Positions 1 through 12,309 of a DNA stretch of 61,045 nucleotides are shown here, piece by piece. The notes under the pieces were generated by a model. That model was not told the DNA's origin and did not search any database. It saw only the letters and a list, made by a program, of their open reading frames with translations. Source of the stretch: Thermomucor indicae-seudaticae. Taxonomy: Eukaryota; Mucoromycota; Mucoromycetes; Mucorales; Lichtheimiaceae. The stretch lies in the NCBI GenBank assembly GCA_000787465.1, contig JSYX01000056.1, positions 1 to 61,045 of the forward strand, written 5' to 3'. Each line of letters opens with the position of its first letter. The first letter of the stretch is position 1. The position numbers were made by a program, and so were the translations under genes.

Positions 1-156
1 TCCTTACCATATGGCAGCGTAAAACATGTTTCTCATATGCGTAATGTTTAATCGTATGTTAGCGCAAATTCGGCTTGCAGTTGATGTAAAATGTATTTCG
101 AGTGACGCAAATGTTCAATCAATAAACGGTATTTACATGAATTAGTACACAGTATT

Positions 157-1381
157 CTATTCCTTGTTCTCTACTGCCACAGAAGCTTCCGTGTCTTTCT
201 TCTCATCTTTGCCGTGCTTCTTTTTCTCCTTCTTCTTCTTTTCTACTACCACTGGCTTTTCTGGTGGGTAAGCCAGCTCTGACAATTTCATCATTTCTGG
301 ATCCTCAAAAAACACTTTGCGGATAGGTTCAAGCAGTTCGTTCAAAGCAGCCGTAACACCTGCTTTAAGGTCTCCGGGGTGCAGTTGCTTGTTCTTGAAG
401 TCCTCTTCCAGTTTTTCGTAGCTATCGTAGACAATGTCGCCGCCGTACTTTTCGGGTCGAGGTGCGACAAACTGTGGTTTGTTGTTGTTTAAGCTCTTGA
501 GAGGGAAATAGACAGATTTCACAAAGGCTAGCAGGCCGTTCTCGGTGATATTGCCCTCCTCGCAGAATGCCTTTTTGATCTTTTTCTGCACCGTTTTGGC
601 GTCGTCTAAAAAGTCGATCTTGGAATCTGGGTCTGACGAAGACATCTTGCTGCCGGCTAAACCAGGCACCATGGGGTTCATCAAGTGCGCCCGCTTACGG
701 TAACCGAGCTGTGGGAGGTATTTTTCGGCAAACACAAAGATCTTGCGCTGGTCCACACCGCCAAATTGAGCGTCCACTTTGAGGTATTCTTCATCTAAAG
801 CCTGCATGCCTGGGTAAAGAAGACCTGACAACAGCGGAGATGCCACCTGCTTGACAACTTCAGCACCGGCCTTTTTGGCATCGTGTTCCGTCACAATCGC
901 TGCAAGCCGGAAATTGTCCATCGTGTATTCTTTAGACAGCTCAAAGTCGGAACCGATAACAAACTTGAGCTTGTCAATCGACACGCCAATCGACTTAAGC
1001 ACTGTCTTGATAATGGCCTCATAATACTTGACGCGGTGTTGAACAAGTTCGAGCGGTGCTTTCATGTTATCCAGGAACGCATGCAAATCAGCCAGCAGAA
1101 TGGTCACCTGTAATAATAAAAAAAGGATGAGTTTCTCATCGAAGCCGCACGCATACAGCTGACATTTTCTGTACCTCTACACCGGCAGCCAAAAAGTCGG
1201 CGATCTTGGTCATCGGGACAAAGTAGCCAATATGAGGACGACCAGTGGGTGCGGTACCCCAGTACAACTTTAGGTCACGCTCAGCGAGGATTCGCTTAAT
1301 CTCATCGCCGCCGATGACTTCTTGGAGGTTACGAGTAATGAGGTCGTATTTTTCTTCGGGCGTAAGCTGGGACATTGACAA
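157..1381 (-). CDS. TYS1: cytoplasmic tyrosyl-tRNA synthetase
   Basis: Charges tRNA-Tyr with tyrosine in the cytosol. There are two exons, 1381-1175 and 1107-157, with the intron 1108-1174 in phase 0; together they encode about 385 residues, close to the yeast enzyme. Class I signatures are visible: the HIGH-like PTGRPHIGY near residue 47 in exon 1 and the KMSKS-like KMSSSDP in exon 2. The splice joins GVE to [14 protein letters not shown], a well-known core segment, which supports the intron. The C-terminus is a lysine-rich tail ([16 protein letters not shown]), common in eukaryotic synthetases as a nonspecific RNA-binding extension. The gene lies tandem with and downstream of eS28. I am confident of identity; only the exact start (MSMSQ or the internal MSQ) is open. 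Confidence 0.95.
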
Positions 1382-1838
1382 GAAGGGGAAGGGTTAAAGA
1401 GACAGATACAGAATACAGTGACTCATCCGAGGAATCGTTGAGATAGCCAAGCCACAGGAACAGGTCCGTGCTTTCTTTTTCAGAGCGAGGCATGGCTTTG
1501 TCTGGCCATGATCAAAAACAGCCTATAACAAAATTTTAATCTTATATGTCAAAGTCGTAGCATAACGTGTGGGATTGCACATGTCATGAACATCGCATAA
1601 ACTTTACGTGTAGCTAAGAAAGCAGCATTATGTAATATCCCAAGAAGATTTTGTTCCATACACTTGCGGCTTCTATTCGGGTTCAAATGGACTTATATGC
1701 CAGACCAACTCCAAACTCTTTCTGTTTCCGTCTCTCATACAGGAGGTTCTCCTTCTCAACTTACTGTCAATTGTCAAGTGAAGTTTGGACGGCGTAGAAA
1801 ATAACCAATAGTAGATTGTGCATAACGTGATTCTTTTT
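1382..1838. other. intergenic, no gene seen
   Basis: This is the spacer between the TYS1 start and the eS28 stop. Short open frames here lack codon bias or any recognisable motif. It should carry the TYS1 promoter and the eS28 3' end. Confidence 0.6.
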
Positions 1839-2163
1839 TTAACGTAAGCGACGAGCTTCACGCTCGGATTCCAAGAGGCAAAGAATGTCGTTTTCACGGA
1901 CAGGACCTTTCACGTTACGAATGATGCTACGATTCGTGTCGTCCATAAATTCAACGCGAACTTGCGTGACACCACCACGCGAACCAGTGCGTCCAAGAAC
2001 TTTGATGACTCGTGCAAGTTTGACGGGCTGCTTTTGCGCATCCTACAAAAAAGATATCCAAATCAGTCATGTTCCCATTCCGCTCCAACTGTATCATGCT
2101 AACTAAAAACTATCGATTCCGCATCTACATCCATCCATCCGGTCCCATGCGTGTACATACCAT
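1839..2163 (-). CDS. RPS28: 40S ribosomal protein eS28
   Basis: Small-subunit ribosomal protein of the 40S head near the mRNA exit. The first exon is only the initiator codon, 2163-2161. It is followed by an intron 2160-2043 with a perfect GTATGT donor, and then exon 2042-1839 encodes the rest. The 68-residue product carries the conserved [28 protein letters not shown] and the C-terminal [10 protein letters not shown], so it is complete. Length matches the family (67-69). An intron right after the ATG is typical of ribosomal protein genes, where it can aid expression. The coding start faces that of the Sds3-like gene across about 205 bases, a likely shared promoter. Very sure. Confidence 0.95.
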
Positions 2164-2368
2164 GATTCTTCACGACAGTTCAAGAAGTGGCGAGGAATCA
2201 GAGAGATCAAGAGGACGACGGATGGGGTGGGGTGGCCCGGCCGCGGTTCCGGTAATTTACGTTGTTTAAAACGTATTTTACGTACTCGAAATGCCGCTGA
2301 GCATGACGGACCTTGTTTTTTCTTTTTCCTTGCGTCAGCCCTACTCTGTTTTTGTTCTGGCCGTCTTA

Positions 2369-4509
2369 ATGGAGGCAAACGATAACACTGAAGAGAACGA
2401 TCGCCCTGACTCCTGCAGACTTTCACTGGGTTCGTCTCCGTCTGAGCTTAGTGAGGATGACGATGACAATCAGAATTTGGTGGACCCGGACGATGATTTT
2501 GGTCTGGACGACGGGGATGGGTCGCTGACGCCCACGGACAAGATTGTCATGGAAGACGACGATGACGATGACAATGGCAACCAAAGTCTTCCTGGACAGG
2601 GCAAGTTTGGCGATGGTGGCCTTTTTGAAGATAGTTCAGACACTTTGAGCAACGCGCCAATGGATATGGACGATCGGGAGGACGAGACGTTGTCTTCTTT
2701 GTTTTCGGTTCATGACGGTACGCCTTTGTCGCCTGAACAAAAAAGCAGCAAAGGAGACGAAGAAGAAGAGGAAGACGAGGAGGAAGAGAATACTCCTTTG
2801 CACAAAGACATAACAGAAGAGGATAGTGGCAAAAGAAAACGTCGTGGATCAGAAACGTTGGAAGGGAGTGAATGGAATGCTCGAAGGAGTAGCAAGGTGC
2901 TGCAGAACAAGGTTTTAACGGTGCAGATCGCAGCTGAAGTGAGTGGTTGCGAGAAAGAGGCGGATCAGAATCAGAAACAGTCAACGCAGAGCAATGCACA
3001 ACCTATCTTTGAGTCACCTACTGATATTCATACTGATACCCCCCGACTTGAAGAAGAACAAACGATTAAACAATCCCGAAATTCAAGATCCACAAAGAAG
3101 GAATGTGAGTGAATGGTGAATCGATGTGGGCAAAGAGATTATGCTGACGTGTCCAAAAGCTTCAGACAGCGAAGATCACGAATATCAACAGTGGCACAAG
3201 GAGGCATTGGATGCTTTGACTAAAATCGAACTTGAGTTTGCTCGGTTGAGGGATAAGTAAGAAGCGGATTTTGCGGAGCAATGTGTGTGCGGTTTAATGA
3301 GGCACAACATAGGATGTACCAAGAAAAGATGTCCGAGCTGAATGAGGAGGCATTACGGATAGCAGATGGTAAGTTACCAAGTTCCTGTTCTCTGCAGGAC
3401 TCTATGTCTCACCAACATTGGCTATTGTTATAGGTACACATCCCGAATTGCTGGCTATGATGGAATCAATTGAAGAAAAACGGAGGAAGCGGATCCAAGC
3501 TGCGGAGGCATGGCGTAAGCATAGGCGGATTAATTATCAGCGGCAGCTTGAGGGTCTGGAATATCAAGCACACATCGATTTCGTGGTATGATGATATATA
3601 GCGAGGATATAAGAAAGTATGGATCATGACAGAGGCAGGATCGTAGGCAGGAAAAAATGCACTTCGACGAAATCTTCTTGCGTCCTTGAATCGGAAGCGG
3701 TGGGATTTGGATCATGAGCGGGAGAAATTAAATGCATGGCCTTCTGGTAATGACGGCAGTATATTGTCTTGTGTTTTGATTTTAACGTTATGACCGTGGT
3801 TCTAGATGCGGATCGTGTTCCGGACCCGAAGGTACTTTTGGAACACAGGCGAGTACAATTCCAAGAAAGTAAAGAGCTCGACCACCTTCAACAAACCGTC
3901 GGTTTCCCTCGGGCGACTCGGACCGCTGGTTTATCACCAAAATCGATTGAAGAGGATCTTATTGCACTGGGGGTAAGCGCAACGTATATGCAATGGGAAG
4001 GTGTAGATACTAATATCAAGTTGATGTACAATAATTCAGCTTACTGAACCAAGTAAGTACGATGGATATTGCCTTTTATCGACCAGTTTTTCATGAACGA
4101 TTGTTATCAACAGCCATGAACTCCGTCCAAGACAAAACAACCAAAACATCCATCAACCATCCCGAGAAACAGCTCTTAAAGACCAACGTGCTGGACACCT
4201 CACTAAGTCATATATCACATTCGTCTGGGCATGTATATACCTTTCAAGGACAACTACATTACCACGGCCGGATCTTTCGGAAAGGTGACCATTTCACAAT
4301 TGTGGACGCGAATGCGGTGCGATATAATGCGAAGCTGCTCACGGCCAACGAGAGCGAGGTACTATTGCATGCATATGTGGAAATGGACTTACCTCACTGA
4401 CTTTGTATTTGTTTAGGTCCATATACAACGGACAGACGGCTCCAAAACTAAGTTATCCTTTGCCCAACTATCGAAAGGAAAATACCAGATATATGCAAAG
4501 CAATCATAG
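2369..4509 (+). CDS. Sds3/SUDS3-family Rpd3L histone deacetylase subunit
   Basis: Predicted subunit that links Sin3 and the Rpd3 deacetylase in a nuclear corepressor. Nine exons: 2369-3104, 3166-3256 (acceptor could be 3160), 3313-3368, 3434-3585, 3647-3746, 3806-3972, a 13-base exon 4040-4052, 4114-4358 and 4417-4509; about 550 residues. The N-terminal 240 residues are acidic and probably disordered. The middle is the Sds3 domain, with ALDALTKIELEFARLRDK, then a coiled-coil segment (GTHPELLAMMESIEEKRRKR) and LLASLNRKRWDLDHEREKLN. The C-terminus (LHYHGRIFRKGDHF ... KLSFAQLSKGKYQIYAK) resembles the beta-rich capping domain of human SUDS3. An in-frame ATG at 2291 lies upstream, but 2369 gives a more family-like start. 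Dep1 or BRMS1-like subunits share part of this domain; the C-terminal match favours Sds3. Confidence 0.85.
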
Positions 4510-5006
4510 CACCCAACATCATCCTTTTTTTCCTTCTTTCATTACTTGCACATATGCATCATCTTTTCCACGCAACACTCAATTCAATACCTTCTCAAAC
4601 GGTTTTCCACCTCAAAACACGTGTTTGTCTTTTGCTTAGCCAGTTCTTGTGTTTGTGAGTCGAATATGCCAAAGAACTATGTGAATATCTTTTGCTAATG
4701 GATCGTGTGATTGAGTATATTGTGCTTGTAAAGGACTGCCATTAGCATGCATTGCGATGAGCAGAAGTTGACTGTTTGATTATAATGGCATATGAGTTTT
4801 AAGGCAGGAAGGATAAATGGCAGGTGACAAGTCCATGACGGGTGTCAAGACTTCATGCTTGGGTGTCAAAATTTGAACGCGCTTCCTTTTTGGGACATTG
4901 ATAATCTGGATCTGTGACCGTCGAACCCTTGGTCGGACAAAGGAAGTATTTACTGTGCCTTGCTTTTCCCGCTTTTGCAACTCCCTTTTTTCTACCCTGC
5001 GATAAA
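4510..5006. other. intergenic, LYS12 upstream region
   Basis: Spacer between tandem genes. No convincing coding or RNA gene. It holds the 3' end of the Sds3-like gene and the promoter of the homoisocitrate dehydrogenase gene. Confidence 0.6.
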
Positions 5007-6546
<1,540 letters not shown>

Positions 6547-6642
6547 ATTTCTTTACCCCACGACCATTCCACTCAATGGCTTTTTAGTCGTTTGTAATAT
6601 AGAAAAAAAGAATATGTAATTGTTCTCTCTCTTTATTCGGCG

Positions 6643-9600
6643 TCACCATAAGTCATATAGATCATTCGGCCACTGTCCACTTTCCCTAGCTTGCCAATAT
6701 TGGTTTCCATATTGCCAGGTACGCGCCACACCATCATCAGAGGAGGACGGTACCACACTTGAATCGGCATATTCTTCTTTTTCTAGTACAAACCATCGCG
6801 GTTTCCATTCGACGCCCATCTTTTCAAGCTCTTTGCGCCTTTCTCGTTGCCTTTGTTCAATCCTTTTCTTTTCAGCTTCTGCCTCATCGACAAGACCTGA
6901 GCAGATAAAGCATTAACGCATAGGTGAAGTTGTTTGTTATCTACAGCACATACCTTGTTCATAGAGCCGCTGATCAGGTCGAAGACGAGTATCCGTTTTC
7001 GGTAATTTGTCTCGTTCGATATCGGTAATCTCATTAAGTTCTACACTGAACTGCGTGAAGCCATAATATTTCATGTAGTCCTGCAAAGGTGACCGAGCAG
7101 TCCACAACACTGATAACTGGCTTCGATTCTTGCCAACTTCTTCAGCGAGCATTTCGTTCCATTTACCAATAACTCGCCTGGTTTTGACACCTTTGGCGTC
7201 GTACACCGTCATGACCACCTCATTGCATTGTTTAGGCGTACCAATAAAGAATCCGCCCCTGATGCCTTCTTTGAACGCCACGATAGCATACTCGCCCGTT
7301 GAATGGTTCACGACTTTCAATTCTCCGATATGCTCAAGGTATTTTTCGCCAGCAATCATGTTTCTTAACCAGCTGGACGGCTTGCTGTAGGTATAATGAT
7401 CATGATGTCCTGTCAGTGTTACGTGGTATGTCCCTTCGTTGATAAACTCCTACAAAAACGGGTCTTTCCTTTAGCGACCTCAAATTGGAGAAAATCCATA
7501 GGGACAAACATGCCATAGACTTTCCTGCAAAAACCAAAGACTTGTGTTGGGTGTTGCTTAGTATCAATGCTCTTTTCACTTACCCCAGAATTTACTTCGT
7601 ATCTTGATACATTGCCAGTACACGTAGTTCCGCGACTCCGTATGTGCCTATTAGCATCAGAAACTGTCAGCGAAAAGGGACACTTTCTATAATGCATAAA
7701 GAGATGGCTTACAGCAATGATCAGTGGATTATGTGATACTTTTTCTGCCATGAATCGAAACCCCTTGTCAGGTCGGATATTCTCATAGGTCTCTGTCATC
7801 ATCGGATTAAATGGCTTTTCTCCGTGCAAGCGTTGATGAGCAACCTTTTCAAGTGTAAAACTAGGCCTTCAAGTTTGTATATAGCGCTTACCTTGCGTCC
7901 TGTCCTGTACTGTGTCGAAGCATACCCTGACACAGCAAAAACTGCCACATGGACAAGGCGATCCAGGGAATTCGATAAGCCAGCAGCTTTGTCTAGCAGC
8001 TCTGAATACTCTAGCTCTTCGCACGCGCGCTGCAGCATGTTCAGGGGCTCGTTCATTGTTATTGGCATGGATATGTTGGACAGATCTTTGCCCACATTCT
8101 TCCGAAACAGAGAAAGCGCAGAGAAGGTATCGCCCACTCCTGGAGAAGGCAGTTGCCTGCGCCGGACGATCTGCGACGAACCACTGGTCATTTCTTCCAT
8201 GGATTTTGAATAGGTTGACGCTGGTTACTTAAAATTTAGGCAAGATAGATAAGTCGACAAGACTAAAGTTTACAAATAGCTTACCGATATTATCAGCATC
8301 GTCGTCGTCGTCATCGTTTTCCTCGTCTTCATCATCTTCATCGATGTTATCATCCCCTGCGTCACTGTAATCTTCTTCGCCGCTCAGTAGTATTTCTTCT
8401 GCGTCGTAATACTGTTCGGACAAGACCGATTCTTGCCAGGAACGTGCTACACTCACGTTTTCGTGCCGCGCATACAGGCTTGGATTGGCTCGAATGCTGG
8501 GATCCTTTTCGTCTTGACCATCGCTTAAGGTGGTGAATGGCGGGAACAAGGTGGGCGGTGACAATGGTCTACTACCATCCTGGCTGCTGCTACCTCGGCC
8601 TACAAGTGCCAATTTCCGCTCAATATTCACCCAAGCATCCAAGTCGTCCACTACACCGAACGACACCTTTCGTTTGAAGGCGGCCAACTGTAAGGCTAAA
8701 GATGTCTTCACTCCACCTTCGTCCACAAGAGCCAGCAATTGATCCACCAAGCGCATATAATGGTTGATATCCGCCTGCATGGTCCTGACAGCTTCTGCGC
8801 CAACACGCACTTGGTGCAACAAACTGATCTTGTCGTGTGTCGACAGCAACGGCGGTGATGGAGTGCGTTGTTCGACGTCCTGTTCATCCGGAATAATCGG
8901 TGAACGGTATTCGCGCAATGCCTTTGTCCACTTTTCTTGATCCTCAGCAGTGAGTGCTTTCAGATGATAAAGCATGGTGCCGGAGTCAATATGGATCAAA
9001 CGCTGCAGCGGATTGATGGAAATGGTGGCGACCAGGATTTGGATAGAACCACGGATGACGCTCGTTGGTGATGTTGAATAAGACAAGACGCCGGATGGAG
9101 ATAGATGAAACCATCGTTTGGCCCACCCTTATTATCCCATCCTCCCTTTCCTGTTATTCTCTCGTATAATGACAGCAACCTTCATCATTTACCTTGTAGC
9201 TTTTTCCGCTTCTTTTTCAATAACCAGCCCGAAACGCCATCCCGTGATCCATCTACAGACATCGGTCTCGATCTCAACAGACTCGCAGCGACGAGAGTAA
9301 CAGAAAAACTTAGGATTTTCGGTGTATGTCGCGAGAACGTATTGTCTAGTTCAATGAGATGAGAGTTAAAAAGATGACGCCTTCTTACTATCCCGCACAC
9401 AAGCTCACCAAAGACAAGGACATAGTTCCCCGGCTCCTTTGCCACATAAAAGCCCTCTACCTTCGTGTTGGCCGAGTTGCAGTATTGAATAGGCAATACT
9501 TCAACCAGATCTTCCAATTCTTTCAGTTTAGCAGACGCAGACTTTGACGTGGAAATACGACTAGCAGCCGGCCAAGTCGACGAGTTATTGCTGCTGCTCC

Positions 9601-10001
9601 TTCTATGCAACAAGTGCTGAAAGCTATTGGCGTAATGTTTACGATCGGCAAAATGAGATTGATCTGTGGTCTCGGTGATTTCAGTATCAGTATGGTCCGA
9701 TTCTATTGTAGCAGGGGTGCATTGGCCATGTCTCTCTTTTGTCTGTGCCTCTATCGACATTGCAATTACCCTGACTGCAAGTACTAGCAACGTAGTCATT
9801 TTGAGCTGACGGTGTTCTTTGCCGTGCTTGGAATACGAATTCCGAAGACGACGGCAATCGAGCTCGTCCAACATGCCGGTACAGACCAAAGGCAATGTTC
9901 TTACGTTTGGTCATGAAAGACCATTGAATGGCGGTGTTCTTTGTGTCCACATAAATATAATGCAGATAAGAATCGCGAGGTTGAACTTGGACAACTTCCA
10001 T
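6643..10001 (-). CDS. OSH3: Osh3-type oxysterol-binding protein (GOLD-PH-ORD)
   Basis: Lipid transfer protein expected at ER contact sites. Ten exons: 10001-9770, 9702-9409, 9345-9193, 9127-8285, 8220-7892, 7814-7713, 7647-7584, an 11-base exon 7524-7514, 7449-6954 and 6896-6643; about 925 residues. The N-terminal GOLD-like domain spans residues 1-195 ([10 protein letters not shown] ... GNYVLVFDNTFSR), which in yeast marks Osh3. The PH domain starts near residue 213 ([20 protein letters not shown]). A FFAT-like QYYDAEE near 465 in an acidic context suggests VAP binding. The ORD begins about 530 and ends with EWKPRWF and a YDLW* tail. The usual EQVSHHPP signature reads EKVSHNPL, so the second histidine is lost. 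The intron after exon 8 uses a GC donor. An internal ATG at 9262 would drop the GOLD domain, so I prefer 10001. Confidence 0.88.
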
Positions 10002-10678
10002 AATAACGAAAGGAAACGGCAGTGAATTTTTCTTTTATCTATTTGTTTTATTGGCAACAAAGGGGGTGGAGGGGAATGTGAGTTCCTTTTTCGGCACAGC
10101 GACTTCACAATAAGAAAAAAGACACTGCTTCCTAGAAACCCGAACTCCTTCTGGAGTGCAATTGAGACTACATGTCTCATGGCATTGCTTGTCCACAAGA
10201 AAAACAAGCAACGTGGCTGCACCCGAGAACGATTCTTTGTCGGAACGTTGCCAAAATTTTTCTCATTTTTATACGTTTTGAGCGTGACTCCGAAGAACAG
10301 TCCCTTCAAAGTCCGACATGCCTTTTACAGAAGCCCGCACAATGGCGGGAACTGCAACGGGGCGTCCTGAGTCCCGCTAAAACATGGAAGTTAAACTTCA
10401 AACCAATTATGCTCGTTTGTCTCACAGTGCCTTGAGGGAACTTCTTATAAACCGGTACTCTGTGTCGAGGTTGACGATCCGCAGCTACTTGAAGGGTAGT
10501 ATCGTTGCTGATAGTAGGCTTTCGGAAGATGAAGCAGATAATTCACACTTTGCTATAAAGAAGCAGACAGCAATAAAAATACGGTATATACGCCAATAGC
10601 AAAGCTTATATTTACAAGCAACGTATCATGAAGTATAGAAAAGATAGCGTTGGAGAGTAAAAGAGATGGATGAGGTTT
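10002..10678. other. intergenic between OSH3 and the penta-EF-hand gene
   Basis: No supported gene. Open frames on both strands here have no recognisable motif and are probably chance. The part next to 10001 is the OSH3 promoter and 5' leader. Confidence 0.55.
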
Positions 10679-11593
10679 CTAAGTGCGTTGTCGTATGACG
10701 AGCTCCAGGAACTGAGTAGCATGATCATTGTCAGTTGGGCCGAATAAAACGCATGACATGGGTCCGTTTCTTTTCTTCTTACCTGTTCATAAGTGATCTG
10801 AATGACCCCTCGGCCTTCAATATCAAATCTTCGAAATGCGGCAGTCAATGCTCTAATGGTTGCGCATGCCTGTACAAAGTTGTCAAAGGTGATATTGCCA
10901 CGTCCTGGATTTTTAAAGAGCATTAAGCATATATGCACGACAGACCCTATGATCGATCGAACATACCATAACGGTCGAATTTTTGAATAAGGATCCGGAC
11001 AAACTGCTCGGATAAGTTGTAGCCAAACGTCTGTAACGCTGTTTGCAGTTCTCGAGCATCAATGTTGCCTGATCCATCGATATCAAATGTCCGGAAGCAT
11101 CGCTGCCAGTCCTCAATGTATCTCCATAAGCCCGTAAACTCGTTAAAGTCGATCGTGCCCGTATTGTCTATTCAGCAGCCGAAATAAGTTCCCACCAACT
11201 CTTACGACGCCGAGTGCTTGTGATAGATACCAGTATCAAACATGTTCACCATCATCCGCACAGTTTCAATATTGAAAGGAGTCCAGTCGCCGTTAATAAG
11301 GGCTCGCTGAAGCTCATCCACCGTCAAATAACCAGACCCATCCGTGTCGACCGCTTGGAACCAAAACCAAAGCTGAGGGTCTGCACCAGGAGGAGGAGGA
11401 CGTACTGCTTGGTTCAATCCGGATCAGCCATTTTCCGACAACCATTACTAAAAATAACGGGTTTATTACATGGTGGTCTGCCTGGATAGCCCGGGTTATA
11501 ACCATGAGTGGGTGTTTGTGGGTTATTAGGTGGTGGAGGTGGGTATCCTTGCGGTGGTGGGTAAGCTTGCTGTGGATAGTAGTTGTATGTCAT
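10679..11593 (-). CDS. PEF1: penta-EF-hand calcium-binding protein (peflin/ALG-2 type)
   Basis: Calcium sensor of the PEF family, which in yeast affects polarised growth and in animals acts in ER-exit and ESCRT functions. Five exons: 11593-11470, 11407-11231 (or from 11404), 11167-10967, 10904-10783 and 10711-10679; about 218 residues. The N-terminus is rich in Pro, Tyr and Gly (YYPQQAYPPPQGYPPPPP), as in peflin. Five EF-hand loops follow: DTDGSGYLTVDEL, DTDNTGTIDFNEF, DIDGSGNIDAREL, a weaker DRYGRGNITFDNF and DIEGRGVIQITYE. The tail FLELVIRQRT matches the family's dimerising fifth hand. Loops 1-3 keep the acidic coordinating residues; loops 4 and 5 are degenerate, as is usual. The final 33-base exon fits the phase and gives the stop. 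Confidence 0.9.
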
Positions 11594-12072
11594 AGTAAAG
11601 AAAAGAAGGAAGAGAAGGAAAAAGGCACTTGGCTCAGCCTGAAAAAGACTTGGCAAAATTGCAGCCGCGACGCCTCAGCGTGCCTCCTTTCTGACAACGG
11701 TTCTGTCAACTTTCGGCATGCTATTAATAGAGATCCCATTCCAATTACTTTTATTACATGGAATCGCAACACAGGGCTTGATTCAACAGGAATGCGGCTC
11801 TTAATTAGTACCAGCCACCAATTACACCGGCTGACGTAGACGCCATCAAGTTCAAGGGTAACAGCTTTACCATGCAAGAGACGCAAGCCGTCGTGCCAAT
11901 ATCGAGTGCGTTGAGACCATATATGCTGCGAGTCAGCAACAAGAACGGACTAGGAGACGATTAATTCGACGTCGCCATCCCTGGCTATGCTTGAGCGCGC
12001 CAAAGCAGTGCTCGCGGTTCAGATTATGCAAAATTCAACGCAAGCTTGACGAGTTTCCCGGTTATAGCAAGG
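11594..12072. other. promoter of the penta-EF-hand gene and non-coding flank
   Basis: Contains the upstream region of the (-) penta-EF-hand gene. The part beyond about 11830 has scraps of minus-strand coding-like sequence (for example RDGDVELIVS and HGKAVTLELDGV) interrupted by stops, probably belonging to the decayed region that follows. Confidence 0.4.
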
Positions 12073-12309
12073 CCACGGTGAAAGACGCCGCGCCACATCG
12101 TTATGGAGGACAGCTTAATGGTCGTCGGCATCTGGAACGTCCGTTTGGTCCCCCTGAAGCCTGACCCAGTCAACCATAGCCTGGGGAATCTATTTTCCGT
12201 CCTCCACGGGCCACTTCTGATACTGCCTAAAGGAGTCGGGTGCGAATGTTTTTAAAGCGGTGAAACAATCGAAACCCTGTCCTGAATTTTTCGAGTTTGA
12301 ATAGGCCTT
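12073..12309 (-). pseudogene. decayed protein-coding fragment, family unknown
   Basis: Read on the minus strand, one frame gives a protein-like stretch (for example FTALKTFAPDSFRQYQKWPV, then IPQAMVDWVRLQGDQTDVP and HNDVARRLSPW) broken by in-frame stops near 12190 and 12115. The amino-acid composition looks like real protein, yet no start, splice sites or family can be recognised. Similar protein-like pieces occur on the same strand up to about 13100, including a repeated motif (see findings). I infer a gene or mobile element in decay; chance is possible. Confidence 0.35.

Noticed and set aside
7570..7583. GTGAAA donor after FWGK in OSH3
   Set aside because: It would need a 29-base intron next; the 11-base exon with a GC donor restores the conserved KSM-EFINEG join with normal intron lengths.
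9185..9262. Separate start of a PH-ORD protein at 9262
   Set aside because: The frame upstream continues into a GOLD domain with good splice sites, so 9262 is internal to OSH3.
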